Of a stretch of 64,000 nucleotides of DNA, positions 26,675 through 36,792 are shown one piece after another (the stretch's first letter is position 1; each line of letters begins with the position of its first letter). The notes beneath the pieces are model-generated. The model saw only the letters and a list, made by a program, of their open reading frames with translations. It was not told where the DNA came from and made no database searches. The DNA comes from Ziziphus jujuba (Eukaryota > Streptophyta > Magnoliopsida > Rosales > Rhamnaceae): assembly GCF_031755915.1 (NCBI RefSeq), contig NC_083387.1, positions 5,856,501 through 5,920,500 on the forward strand, in the 5' to 3' direction. A program made the position numbers and the translations under genes.

Positions 26675-26833
26675 TGCCTTGTAAGTGTCATAGTGGAGAG
26701 CATCTCTCTTTACTTTTCTAATTTCCACTTGAAAATTCAATCCAACATGTATCTTTCCGAATCCCCTTCTTCTGTTCTGCCAGTGTTGTTGCTTTGTTGA
26801 TGCCTCCCCCATATACTTCAATAATTCAGCTAC
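26675..26833 (-). other. Possible orphan internal exon (unrecognised)
   Basis: On the minus strand, a TTTTTGTG..TTTGTAG acceptor-like site is followed by an open frame reading ELLKYMGEASTKQQHWQNRR and then FGKIHVGLNFQVEIRKVKRD before a stop. It is the most protein-like stretch in this spacer and lies 550 bases upstream, on the same strand, of the piece at 26062-26140. No family is recognised and splicing between the two is unproven. Confidence 0.2.
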
Positions 26834-27434
26834 AAATAGAGACACAAAAAGTAAAATCAAGTATTATACACCTATATATGCTGGACATGTTTTTCGTTAA
26901 TTATGCCACATTATTTAAAGAATGAACTAAGAAATCAAAACTGAAATTCGACTTTTTTTCTTTTTTGGTTGATCTGTACTTTAATGGCTTGTTATGTGAT
27001 AAATCTGTTAGCATTTTTTTTCATAGCTAGTCACCTCAACGAACCTGGTTTATTTCTCTGTCCTTTGGTGGTGGATTGATGATTTTAACTTATTAATTTT
27101 CTGATCAGATTCAAAACTGTCTCGTCCAGATATGTTAACCGAAGAAGATAAGTTTCAAAATATTAAACTCATTTAAATAAAATATTAGAATGTACTTAGT
27201 AACTAATGTATGATTCTATAATCCCATACTTCGTATTTCATTTAAAAAAAAGATTAGAAAGATAATAATAACAAAATTAGCGATCGATTTTGAAATTAGG
27301 CCAAAGTTTATTTCTTGGTCTTTTTATAACGAAGACTTGTCTGGTTCTGTCCAAGTCTATGCCCAAGTTTGGGCCCAGATCAAAGATGTATCCACACTTG
27401 GCAAAGGCTAGCAATTTAGATCCAAAACAAGAAC

Positions 27435-27484
27435 TGCAGTTTTTTATGAATGCAGTTTTTTATGTACATTCATAAAAAACTGCA
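27435..27484. repeat. Perfect 18-bp inverted repeat with 14-base loop
   Basis: Arms TGCAGTTTTTTATGAATG (27435-27452) and its exact complement CATTCATAAAAAACTGCA (27467-27484). The loop itself repeats most of the left arm (TGCAGTTTTTTATG at 27451-27464), so the structure looks like a direct duplication followed by an inversion. Confidence 0.85.
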
Positions 27485-27537
27485 TACACCACATTGCTAA
27501 AACGAAGAGTGACAGGCCCAAAAAATTATATTTAGAC

Positions 27538-27538
<1 letters not shown>

Positions 27539-27575
<37 letters not shown>

Positions 27576-27589
27576 TAATAATAATAAAT
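27539..27589. repeat. (TAA)n microsatellite upstream of the glutaredoxin gene
   Basis: About 16 AAT units with one G interruption, 190-240 bases before the glutaredoxin start codon. It is therefore in the promoter or leader region. Confidence 0.9.
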
Positions 27590-27780
27590 AAAACTCAACC
27601 AAAGAGTAAAAGACACACAAAACACGAGGAAGAGGAGAGAAAAAAACCCAAAAAAAAGCATTAACAAAGCCAAGCAAAGCAAGTGGTAGGCCAAAAAATT
27701 GGAGGAAAAAATAATAGAATAACAATAAGCTTCAATAAAGCTGTAGAAATACCACCTGTAAAAGCAACACGACAGCAACA

Positions 27781-30180
27781 ATGGCTTTCTCTTCCAATCT
27801 CAGGTGTTCCACCTCCGTCACTCCAAACTCTCTTTCCGCTCTCTCTTCCCTAAACAAGTTCTCTGTTTCTTCAATCCCTTTGATCAACGGTTACAGTCCC
27901 AGTACCTGTTCAAGTCCAGGCCGTTTTAGACTCCAAACATCCAGAAGATGCAGACCCATCTCGGTTCAATCCATGGCTTCCTCGTTTGGGTCTCGGCTCG
28001 AAGAAAGCGTTAAGAAGACTGTTGCTGAGAACCCAGTTGTCGTCTACTCCAAAACATGGTGTTCGTAAGTTTCAATCCAATCCTTTTTATGTGTTTTTTT
28101 TTTCCGTGTTAAATTTTGTGTTGTTTTTGGGAACTTCGATTTCAATTTGAGAACTTTGAAATGGGTCCTTGTTGAATATGTTTGAAGTTATTCCTCTGAG
28201 GTAAAAACGTTGCTCAAAAGGCTTGATGTGGAACCGTTGGTCATCGAATTGGACGAGCTGGGTATGTGTTCCTACTCTTAGTTGTTCATGCAAAATAAAT
28301 TTTCATTTTTATTATTTTCTGTATAAAATGTACCAAAGTTGCTTAATTTTTTATTCTTTTGGTAGTCCAAAGATGCTTAATTAAAATTCTTTTATAATTT
28401 GAGTTTTTTTTTTTTTTTTAACTTGAATTAATTTTTTCCCAGAGTTGCTTAATTTTTTATTCTTTTGGTAGTCCAAAAGATGCTTAATTAAGATTCTTTT
28501 ATAAATTGAGCTTCTCTTTTTTTTTTTTTTAACTTGAAATAATTCAAACCTTAGATTTGGAGCTTACACTATTCTGTTAGCTATAGTAGTTTCGAAGTTT
28601 TAATTCATTGATCATTGAATTATTGAAAATCCTTTGCCTTGTTCCACAAATGTGTATGACACAGTAAAATGGGTTTTTAATGGTCGGTTTTCTCAAAAGG
28701 ATGTAAATTGTGATGTACAATTAGAATTACACATCAAGCATCCTTCTAAGTCCTGATACTGTCTTTCGTTTATTTTCATTTTTGTGATATATTTTTATAC
28801 TAGTATATTAATTTTCTTGTAATGGGACATCTACGATAGAGGTCTTGTAGCACCCTTATTCACTTCTAAGTTTCTGATGGTAGACATATATTCCTGCATT
28901 TCTTTTATGTGCTGAAGAGCCATGGCTTGCTCATTTCTCCTTTGCTTATTGAGATTGACTAACAACTTTCTGCCCTCTTTCCCTTTACCACATTGTTTGG
29001 TTCTGTTTGGGTGAGTACTTGTTCCTATTGTGGTGAAAATATTAGATTACTTTGAATGTCTACTTTTATAAAAGCAAACCTGATTTTATAGACCATTAGG
29101 CACATATCGATTGTGCTAAAAATTGTGTAAACAATATTTCTAAAAGGAAGAAAAATCTTATAAATTTTTAATGCTATGCATGTTTTCCTTTTAAACTGAT
29201 GGTTATTAGAAATGATGAAGAAACTAATCTGTCGACTCTATTCAAATATGCATGTTTTGCCCATTAAATATTCTTATGTTCATAAGAACATTTTGTTTTT
29301 CCAGGTCCCCAAGGGCCACAAATACAGAAGGTGCTGGAGAGGCTTACTGGACAACATACTGTACCAAATGTTTTTATTGGTAAGTGGTGCCCGATGAGAT
29401 ACTTGTTGTCTGAATGCAGCTTAAATTTTTCTTTGCTGCTTCATTGCTATCATTCATCTGTATGACTTCTTTCATTTATTTATTCAAGAACCAGTTTTTG
29501 ACATGTAAAAGAAAAGGGAGATTTCCTGTACCGGCATGGACATGCGCTGTCTGGTTGCCATTCTAAAGCTAGTGTCTATATATGACCTAGTTCTTAATTA
29601 TATTCTTTATACTTATAAGCTAGTATCTCAATAATCTTGCTTGTGTTAGCCTCTAAATTCTATTGGTTGGGTGTTTAATAAGACTGAAGCTCAACCTTTT
29701 TTCCCTATACATGACAGGTGGCAAACACATTGGTGGTTGTACAGGTACAATCTTCTTACATTTTGAGTATGTTAGGATGCTAGTCTTTATAGAATAGCAT
29801 CAACACACACTCATGCATAAGTCAGCATACACATTTATATTTATGAACGTCGTAGTGTTTTTTACCCTTAGGGCATTACTTAGATTCTTACACAAATTTT
29901 CTTGTGCCTTTAATTTTCTTGCTTGAATCCATACTAGGCATAATACGAAAGCAATCACAATCCCAAACCTCTACCGTTAAGTATGGACCTGACATGGAAA
30001 TGTAGAATATCTTGAATCTTTTCGTTTTGGCATTGCAGTTTACAATATCTATTGCCATGCAAAGTCAAAAGAATTTATACGTTGTGTTCTTATTTGGATG
30101 CAGATACTTTGAAGCTATACCGGAAAGGAGAACTTGTACCCCTGATGTCAGAAGCCAGTGCTAAGAATACAAGAAGTTAG
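27781..30180 (+). CDS. GRXS12: Chloroplast glutaredoxin, CSYS type
   Basis: Small glutathione-dependent oxidoreductase that reverses protein S-glutathionylation in the chloroplast stroma. Exons 27781-28064, 28188-28261, 29305-29379, 29718-29744 and 30104-30180 give 178 residues. Residues 1 to about 65 are rich in Ser/Thr/Arg with few acids, a typical plastid transit peptide. The active site is WCSYS with Cys94, and the second cysteine of classical CPYC glutaredoxins is Ser. Intron 1 splits the codon of Ser95, inside the active-site tetrapeptide. Glutathione-binding elements TVPNVFIGG (138-146) and GGCTD (150-154) are present. The CSYS signature matches Arabidopsis GRXS12 rather than its sister GRXC5 (CSYC). 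The neighbouring tau GST also uses glutathione, but they are convergent, separate genes. Confidence 0.95.
28335..28546. repeat. Tandem duplication (2 x about 106 bp) in a glutaredoxin intron
   Basis: Both copies carry GTTGCTTAATTTTTTATTCT, then GGTAGTCCAAA(A)GATGCTTA, a poly-T run and AACTTGAA(T/A)TAATT. The offset is 106 bases. It lies in intron 2, away from both splice sites. Confidence 0.8.
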
Positions 30181-31028
30181 TTTTAGTATCACATAAAGGA
30201 TCAGTCCCTTGCAACCTTTGGTTTCATTGCAAAATATGCATCTGTACGAGTATCATGCTTTATGGAGTGAATATACTGTGAACCTTATTTGCTAATTCAT
30301 TTTTCTTTAAAACATCCAAATGTAGTACTAATAAAGGATTTATTAAGCTAAACAGGTGCAGCAGTGGTATCTTAGTTTAATGAGAAATTTTTCATGCGGC
30401 TAGCCTCGGCCCTTGTCCTGGCTTTATCAATATGACATAGTTTAAAGTATGCTTTACTGAAACTCCTACTCTCCCCTGAAATTTGCAGGGAATTTGCGAA
30501 CCTTAAACTAGGATATTTAACTAATTAGCTGTGTCTATGATCTGACTTCTTATACAACAGCCTATATGTATTATTTATTTGTTGGATGACTAAACCTGGA
30601 CGATTAGGACATTCAAGCAGTGGAATTGCATATTGGAAAAGTGAGTTCATCATCAACTTCTCTCTTTACTGTTACTTGGACTGTACTAAGCAATTAGTTC
30701 TGAAGAATGGGTAGAAAATTACTTATGAACTTTTGTTGGCAGAATATAAGTGATTCGTGGAAGAGTTAGAGAAAAAGAAAGGGAAATTTTTTTTTTCCAT
30801 TGTTAATATAGTAAAATGAGAGACAAAATTACATATGTAAAGCTTTCATTGGTTAGGATCACCTGTTTTATGAAATCTCGGGTCCTTTATATTTGCTTTC
30901 ATTATTAGCCGAATACAGAGAAGTACATAGTTGATCTCTCATTCAATAGACATCAATTCTAATATTTGCTTTTTTGGAATTAAGGAATTATATGTTTCAT
31001 ATTCTGAATAACAGTTTGAAAGGTGTTT
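30181..31028. other. Convergent 3' regions of glutaredoxin and GST genes
   Basis: Untranslated and intergenic AT-rich DNA between two genes that end toward each other. I see no frame, repeat array or RNA gene in it. Confidence 0.6.
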
Positions 31029-31850
31029 TTATGCTGTTGCTAATGCAATAAACCTCTCTCTTAGGCTTTTAAAATAGGCCAACAATTTCTCAGGATCAGG
31101 AAGGTTGTCTCGGATTACAGGGGAATCTTTAAAATTCTTGATCCATGCCTGTAAGCGAGGAAATTCGTTGTCTTCTATCAGCTTTACACCACCGGCTTCT
31201 TCCATGTGCTCAAGCCAACCAGCTATCCATCCAAACACCAAGTCTGCCATTCCAATTTCTTCACCTCCAAAAAATTTTCTATCGCCAAGCCCCATATCTT
31301 CTACTATTTTCAATACTTGTTTGGCTTCCTTTGTTGCTTTTTCTCGTTCTTCTCCCACAGTCTGAAAGAACGCAAAAAATGCTGGGTCCTGCAGGGTCCA
31401 ATTATATAAAAGTTGGTTTTTAAAGAAAATCTTCTAGTTTGGATTTTGGAAGGTTATTATTTAAAGATTCAATTCTCATGATAATATTTAATTTTCAAAG
31501 ATTGAAAAGGGAAAAGAAAAGAAAAGAGAAGAAATACTCACCTTATCCTCTGCAAATTTGATCCAAAACCGAGCCATGGCTCTCTCATAAGGGTCGTGTG
31601 AGAGCAAGGGATTTTGTGGCCAAACCTCCTCGATGTACTCGAGAATAACAGTGGATTCAGCAACGGGCTTTCCTCCATGAACGAGTACTGGGATCTTCTT
31701 GTGAACTGGGTTGTACTGTAACAGAAGATTGCTCTTGTTATGAAGATCCTCTTCTACGTATTCATAGTCAACTCCCTTTAGCTTTAGAGCCCATATGATT
31801 CTGTAACAAAACCCACTAGGCCAAGCTCCTAATAGCTTCACTTCTTCCAT
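31029..31850 (-). CDS. GSTU: Tau-class glutathione S-transferase
   Basis: Conjugates glutathione to electrophiles such as herbicides and oxidised lipids in the cytosol. Two exons on the minus strand, 31850-31542 and 31361-31029, join in phase 0 to 213 residues, close to the usual 220. The thioredoxin-like N-domain has the tau signature WPSGFCYR with catalytic Ser12. The glutathione-binding KIPVL (52-56) and ES (65-66) are in place. The all-helical C-domain follows from about residue 90, with the [14 protein letters not shown] junction at the single conserved tau-class intron position. It is convergent with the glutaredoxin gene and divergent from the LPA1-like gene, with 409 bases between start codons. 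Confidence 0.96.
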
Positions 31851-32053
31851 TTCTTTAGACGGGCGTTCTTTCTTCTTCCTAAACTGGTCTAGTCTGATTA
31901 AATTGGTCAGTTTGATGGTCTAATATATTATTGATCTTGTTTGAATATGAGCTTTTATCTTTGACTAAATTTGCCTAACTTTTATTCTTCTGAATGTTGC
32001 AATTTTGACTTTTACTATTCATAGCAGAGACTTATAATAATAATAATAATAAA

Positions 32054-32086
<33 letters not shown>

Positions 32087-32259
32087 AAAAAAAAAAAAAA
32101 AAAAAAAGACGATATGATACGAAGACGCAAGCGTGGCATTATTATGATCATCCATGTCTAGCGTCCAAACAAAAACAAGACGGTGGGGGAGTTAACCAAC
32201 CCAGTTGAGAGCAAACTGGAGCAGCAGGCGAACAAAATCGCAAAATTCGAGCAGTAGCC
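31851..32259. promoter_or_regulatory. Shared divergent promoter region, GSTU and LPA1-like genes
   Basis: Both start codons face away from this 409-base interval, so it must hold both promoters and leaders. It contains a (GA)n tract followed by a 25-base A run (32053-32107) and the motif GACTTTTAC. I cannot assign a single confident TATA box for either side. Confidence 0.6.
32053..32107. repeat. (GA)n(A)n tract in a divergent promoter
   Basis: Two GA runs broken by AAA, then about 25 A, 153-207 bases upstream of the LPA1-like start codon. GA/CT tracts near plant starts can bind BASIC PENTACYSTEINE factors; any role here is inference. Confidence 0.85.
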
Positions 32260-33614
32260 ATGGCTTCTGCAGCAGCATCAAACTCTTCGTTGTACATTCT
32301 CGGACCTCCAAGTACTCATTACAGAAACAAAAATGATTTCAGAATCTACGGCCAATTTCTCAGCCTCAAACGGAAGCCATGGACGTTCCCTTCAACCAGT
32401 GTGACATATCAACCTTTTCCCACCCCAAACCAATCTTCTTCCAGCATCACCTGCTTTGCTACTGATAAACCTTCTTCTTCCTCTGAAATTAGGTCCTCTT
32501 ATATATCTCTCTGTCTCCCTAATTGCCTATTCTTATTTATTATTATTATTATTACTTTTTTTATATTTTTCAATTTCTTTCTTTTGATTCTGTTGTTGAT
32601 CAGTTCAGCAGCCAAGATTCGTAGCGAAGTTCTGTCTCCATTTCGGTCAGTCCGGATGTTCTTTTACATTGCTTTCATTGCCAGTGGTTCACTGGGAGGG
32701 CTCATAGCGACCACACGATTGATAGGGGCACTATCCAATCCATCCAGAGCAGCCGAAGTCCCTGAGATTTTGAAAGGTCTCGGTATCGATGTCGGAGCAG
32801 TGTCGCTGTTTGCATTCTTGTATTATCGGGAAAACAACGCTAAGAATGCACAATTGGCTAGACTCTCCAGAGAGGAAAGCCTATCGAACCTGAAGCTCCG
32901 TGTGGACGAAAAAAGGATAATCCCAGTGAGTTCCTTGAGAGGGAATGCTAGGCTTGTAATCTGTGCTGGACCTGAATCCTTCGTAAAGGAAGCGTTTAGA
33001 CTTAGCGAGCCTTTCACCGAAAGGCTTTTGGAACGCGGTGTGCTTGTGGTTCCATTTGCCACGGATGGGTATTTACCACCAAGTTTTGAGTTTGACGAAA
33101 GCGAAGAGAGCAAAGATATTACTGCCAAGAGGAAGAGACTCTGGCAACTGGTTCCTGTTTATGTTTCAGAATGGACCAAGTAAGCGACTGACTTAAATTT
33201 ATTATCCAATTTCAAGTTTTTGATCATAATCTCATTGTGTTTTTTTGTTATGTGGGACATATATATATATATATATAGGTGGTTAGAAGAACAAAAGAAA
33301 TTGGCTGGTGTCTCCACTGAGTCTCCAGTGTAAGTGTTTGCTCCTTGCTGCTTAGATTAGATTTCCACTTCTTTTATGGAGTCCAGTAGTAGTCCGGTAC
33401 TGGGGCTTGAGATGTTCAGCATAAAGTGGGTTTTTTTATTTTATTTTTTATTTTTTTCTTGTGATCTTTTTTCAGGTATTTATCTCTGCGCTTGGATGGC
33501 CGTGTCCGTGGCAGTGGCGTTGGTTACCCTCCTTGGAATGCTTTTGTTGCACAGTTACCCCCCGTAAAAGGAATGTGGTCTGGTCTACTTGACGGATTTG
33601 ACGGACGAGTTTGA
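32260..33614 (+). CDS. DUF3493 / LPA1-like chloroplast membrane protein
   Basis: Nuclear-encoded plastid protein related to the C-terminal domain of LOW PSII ACCUMULATION 1, which helps photosystem II assembly; its own function is inferred only by that resemblance. Exons 32260-32492, 32604-33179, 33279-33329 and 33476-33614 give 332 residues. Residues 1 to about 75 are Ser/Pro-rich and basic, a transit-peptide profile. The DUF3493 core begins at KIRSEVLSPFRSVR. A hydrophobic segment from Met96 (FFYIAFIASGSLGGLIA) and a second (GAVSLFAFLYY, about 147-157) suggest two membrane spans. The C-terminus has RLDGRVRGSGVGYPPWNAF. No TPR repeats are present, unlike full LPA1. The first intron is short and stop-free in one frame, so an unspliced reading would insert a hydrophobic stretch. 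Confidence 0.85.
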
Positions 33615-34279
33615 TCAAAATACGTATTATTTATTTATTTTTGGTGCTTTGTAAACGCCATTTTTCCCTTCAAAGACAACCAAAAAAAAAAAGAAAAAAT
33701 AAAAGAAAAAAAGGTTATATTAGCTTCTGTTAACGGTTCATAGGTTATAAGTTTCTTGTTTTCAAATTGTTCATAATCCCAATTTTCTCATTTTATCTTC
33801 TGCTGACTTTATTGTAACAATTCCAACCCAAAAAACACAAAAAAAAAATAATTCTGATTATTGTAATAGGTCTTCCGAAAATGACAATTTTGGTTCTCAT
33901 GATGCATTATTTTATCTAATGTAGTCAGGAAAATGATTAGGAATTGTATTGTTGGCAACTTAGCATTGCTGATATGCAATTAACAATCACCCTTTGATTT
34001 GAATGAAGGGGTTGTAATCATAGCAAATGTGTTTGTATTATGAAGTTCCTATTTACAACCAATAAGGTTACTAAACTTGTATGCTTAATTGGATATGATC
34101 AATTAATTTGGACATGAAGCGGAAAACTCATGAAAACATAACTGTGAAGAACAGGGAAAGAGAGAAATCAGAGTGTGATACAGATTGTTGGGCAAAAAGA
34201 AGATAGAGAGAATGTGAATAGCAAAGAGAATAGAGAATTACAATTACAATTTACAAAAGCAAACTAACACAAAGAGTTC
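33615..34279. other. Convergent 3' regions of LPA1-like and PsaE genes
   Basis: Untranslated and intergenic AT-rich DNA with an A/G-rich tract near 33690-33712. Nothing coding is visible on either strand. Confidence 0.6.
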
Positions 34280-34473
34280 TCATTTAACTTCTTCAATCTC
34301 GTCCAATGCATAGTTATTTGTAGATACATTGGCATAGTTTACTTTCTGGAATCGAACCACAACTGGGTAACGGGTCTTTGGGTCCTGTTCATAATCAACA
34401 ATAACATGAACACACAAAGATCAACAACTTGAATTTTTTTTAAATCGTTGTTTTTATTGTTTTTCTTTCTAGC

Positions 34474-34528
<55 letters not shown>

Positions 34529-35729
34529 TGACCTGGTCAACAGCTACAACAGAGCCAGTGTCCTTGAACCAGTACGATTCCCTCCTTAGAATCTTAACCT
34601 GTAAGAGACACATTTTTAAGTGTTTACACGGAGCCATTTTAGTAAAATTCGAACTCTTGTTTCCTTATTCAGCAATTCTGTAGCTTTACTCTTTGGAAAT
34701 CATACTATCATGTTCACAATCATATACTATCATGTTTGGAAGAACATCGAAGTAACTATAGTATTGTTACTGCAAAAGAATAAACAAACAAATAAATTAT
34801 AGAATTTCCTGCATACTGTTGGGTTTCTTTTTTTCCCGAAGAGGCCCGCATTCTAGTTTATTTATTTAATTTTATTATTGTTAGTAATAGTATATTTCAT
34901 ACTCCAAACATGACTGCTGTTGTCAAAAATGGACTTTCGTTTTGTGCGTAGAGGTTAACTCACACACACACACATACGCAAACACACACAAATAATAATA
35001 AATAAAAATACTTCGATTGGGTAAGATAGAATTTATAATTTTATAGACAGGTTTTTTTATTGGGTAAGATAGAATTTATAATTTTATAGACAGGTTTTTT
35101 TATTGGGTAAGATAGAATTTATAATTTTATAGACAGGTTTTTTATTTTTTATTTTTTATTTTTTATTTTTTTTTCACTCTATTGCCTCCAAATATTTCTC
35201 CCAAAAAAAAAAAAATGGTTCCAAATAATTTAAGATAACCTTTTTTTTTATGGCTAATTCAATTTTAACTTATACACAGGGATCTAAGCAGAACAATCAA
35301 TTAATACAAAATCGTTTTGAACCAAAATATAAAAAATAAAAAATAAAAATCAATGATATAAATTATTTATCGTTATAAAATTTGATAGGAAAAAGTATTA
35401 ATAAATTAGATTAAACTTATTGCGAAGCAAGCAACAGCATAGGCAAAAGTGTAAATACAACAGACCTTAGTGCCTCTCTTGGGTCCAATCGGTGGTGGCT
35501 TAGGCTTAGGAGCCGCAGCTTCCGGAGCTGCTTCCTTGGTGGCGGCTGCCGGTGGAGCAGGTCCTTCCTCAGAAGCCCTTACGACGAGCCTTGAATAGCT
35601 TCTGCTGCTGGTGCTGTTGTTCTTTGAAGAGAAAAACAAGGCATTGCTCTTGCTTGTAACCGAGTTTGTGTTGGCCGCGACGTTCGGAGTTATCACGAAC
35701 CCTGAGGCAGCCGATGCCATGCTCGCCAT
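34280..35729 (-). CDS. PSAE: Photosystem I reaction centre subunit IV (PsaE)
   Basis: Stromal subunit of photosystem I that helps dock ferredoxin and supports cyclic electron flow. Three minus-strand exons, 35729-35466, 34598-34533 and 34384-34280, give 144 residues. Residues 1 to about 51 form a Ser/Asn-rich transit peptide ending near LVVRA. An Ala/Pro-rich spacer (about 55-80) leads into the SH3-like PsaE domain [19 protein letters not shown] (81-99), with [15 protein letters not shown] and a C-terminal [12 protein letters not shown]. The length and the acidic Ala/Pro linker are normal for plant precursors. Intron 2 is only 148 bases and a (GA)26 array fills a third of it, six bases from the donor. 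The start is the ATG giving a [11 protein letters not shown]-terminus, a standard plastid form. Confidence 0.97.
34476..34526. repeat. (GA)26 microsatellite in PsaE intron 2
   Basis: On the gene's sense strand this is a (CT)n run starting just after the donor GTCAGTT (complement of 34526-34532). The intron spans 34385-34532. Confidence 0.95.
35016..35145. repeat. 43-bp unit repeated three times in PsaE intron 1
   Basis: Units start at 35016, 35059 and 35102 with ATTGGGTAAGATAGAATTTA and run through a shared TATAGACAGG and T-run. The copies are near identical, implying recent tandem duplication. They lie in the 867-base first intron of PsaE. Confidence 0.9.
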
Positions 35730-35908
35730 GAATATTTTTTTTTTTTTTTTTTTGCTCTTTGTTTTTCTCTCTCTCCAAACAGATGCAAGTGCGGCAAAAG
35801 AAAAGATTAATTGGTAAAGAAAATGACAAAGAGCAAAGTTCGAATGGCTTTGAATGAACTGAATTTGTATGAATTTGGGGAAAACAATTATCTCATCCTC
35901 TTAAACTT

Positions 35909-35917
35909 CTATAAATC
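35909..35917 (-). promoter_or_regulatory. Probable TATA box of PsaE
   Basis: On the minus strand ATTTATAGA lies about 185 bases before the PsaE start codon, followed downstream by a purine-rich GATGAGATAA. Position and spacing fit a plant TATA box. Confidence 0.4.
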
Positions 35918-36335
35918 GATTCCTCCACTAACCTGATGCCACCTATGCACCATATCCAATTTCTTTGGATAATGTCCCTACAAGTCATCCTTTGCTTTAA
36001 CACGATTCTTTTGTCCGTTGGGAAATCTTTTTTATATTTCTGACGTGGAATATAATTTTTAATTTAGATATTCTGTGAAACATTTTGGTGATTGGAATTG
36101 GGTTTTTGGATCCGGATTCATTGGATTTGGGGTGATTTGGATTGGGTTGGAAAGAAAATTGACTTTGATTGGGGCAAACAAAGCCCAAACTCAGAAGTCA
36201 AAAGATCTCCTCCAAAACCAATATAATTTGGGATAGCGATTAACACTAATTTAATATTTTTTGTTGATATTGCTGCTAAAAAAGTTCTTAAGACTAAAAT
36301 TTTTTATTTACTTCGTTTACTATCATAATACAAAA
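35918..36335. other. PsaE upstream region
   Basis: Non-coding sequence upstream of the putative PsaE TATA box. It contains runs like GGATTTGGGG and GGATTGGG on the plus strand (36060-36175) but no gene. Promoter elements of PsaE probably lie here. Confidence 0.45.
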
Positions 36336-36339
36336 ATTT

Positions 36340-36792
36340 AGCATTCAGCGAATTGGATTTTAAAGCTTGGTTTGGGAGTTGTAGATTGGAATTCTCAAAG
36401 GGAATTTATGAGGCCTTCTCAAAACATATTCATAGATTGGTTTCTTCTTTAGTTGTTAAATTATGGGCAATTAAAGAGGTTATTTTATTTTGTCTTCGGG
36501 TGGGTTTATGGTGGAGAGGTTGTTACTTATTAGCGGTTTTATTAATGCTATTAATTTGATAGTAGAGGATAGTGTGGGTTTAAGTGAAAATTGTTTTCCG
36601 ATGGAGGTGATTTAACAATTGTTGAATTCTCATATATTTTTTAAGTGTTCTTATGTTGGGCATAGTGCTAACAGAGTAGCTCATAAGCTTGCCTATCATA
36701 CTTTACACCCTTATAAGTCTTGATAGAAGCTTGAACCTACATGGTTTAGTTCAGCCATTCATAACGATTTTTGTAATGTTATTGGCTCTTAA
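36340..36792 (+). mobile_element. Decayed RNase H-type retroelement fragment
   Basis: On the plus strand a broken frame shows elements of the RNase H domain found at the end of plant LINE reverse transcriptases and their derivatives. There is a DFKAWFGS..LEFSKGI start, LVVKLWAIKEVILF with the ELWAI-like core, then after a frame change a degraded INAINLIVED. Next come CSYVGHSANRVAHKLAYHTL, the typical H..N..AHKLA ending, and EPTWFSSAIHND before a stop. Stops interrupt it (at least TAA near 36613 and TGA TAG near 36721), and the catalytic Asp of ESD is not recognisable. It is a dead fragment without recognisable element ends. Confidence 0.7.

Larger units (their letters stand above)
23760..27780. 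other. Gene-poor spacer with orphan exon-like pieces
   Basis: Mostly AT-rich unique sequence. It holds poly-T near 24500 and 25400, an ATGCATGCATGC run near 25418, a CA/TA array at 25571-25610, an (AT)22 array at 26282-26325, an inverted repeat at 27435-27484 and a (TAA)n array at 27539-27589. Two exon-like pieces on the minus strand are listed separately. The 27600-27780 part is probably the promoter and leader of the glutaredoxin gene. No complete gene is visible. Confidence 0.55.

Noticed and set aside
27444..27781. Two minus-strand frames with runs of Leu or Tyr
   Set aside because: They are translations of the (TAA)n microsatellite and its flanks.
32493..32603. Reading through the first LPA1-like intron (adds a hydrophobic stretch)
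   Set aside because: The stretch has GT and AG ends, AT-rich composition and low-complexity Ile/Phe/Leu codons, as expected for an intron that happens to be open.
35016..35145. A CRISPR-like or satellite array
   Set aside because: Only three head-to-tail 43-base copies with no spacers, inside a plant intron; it is a small tandem duplication.
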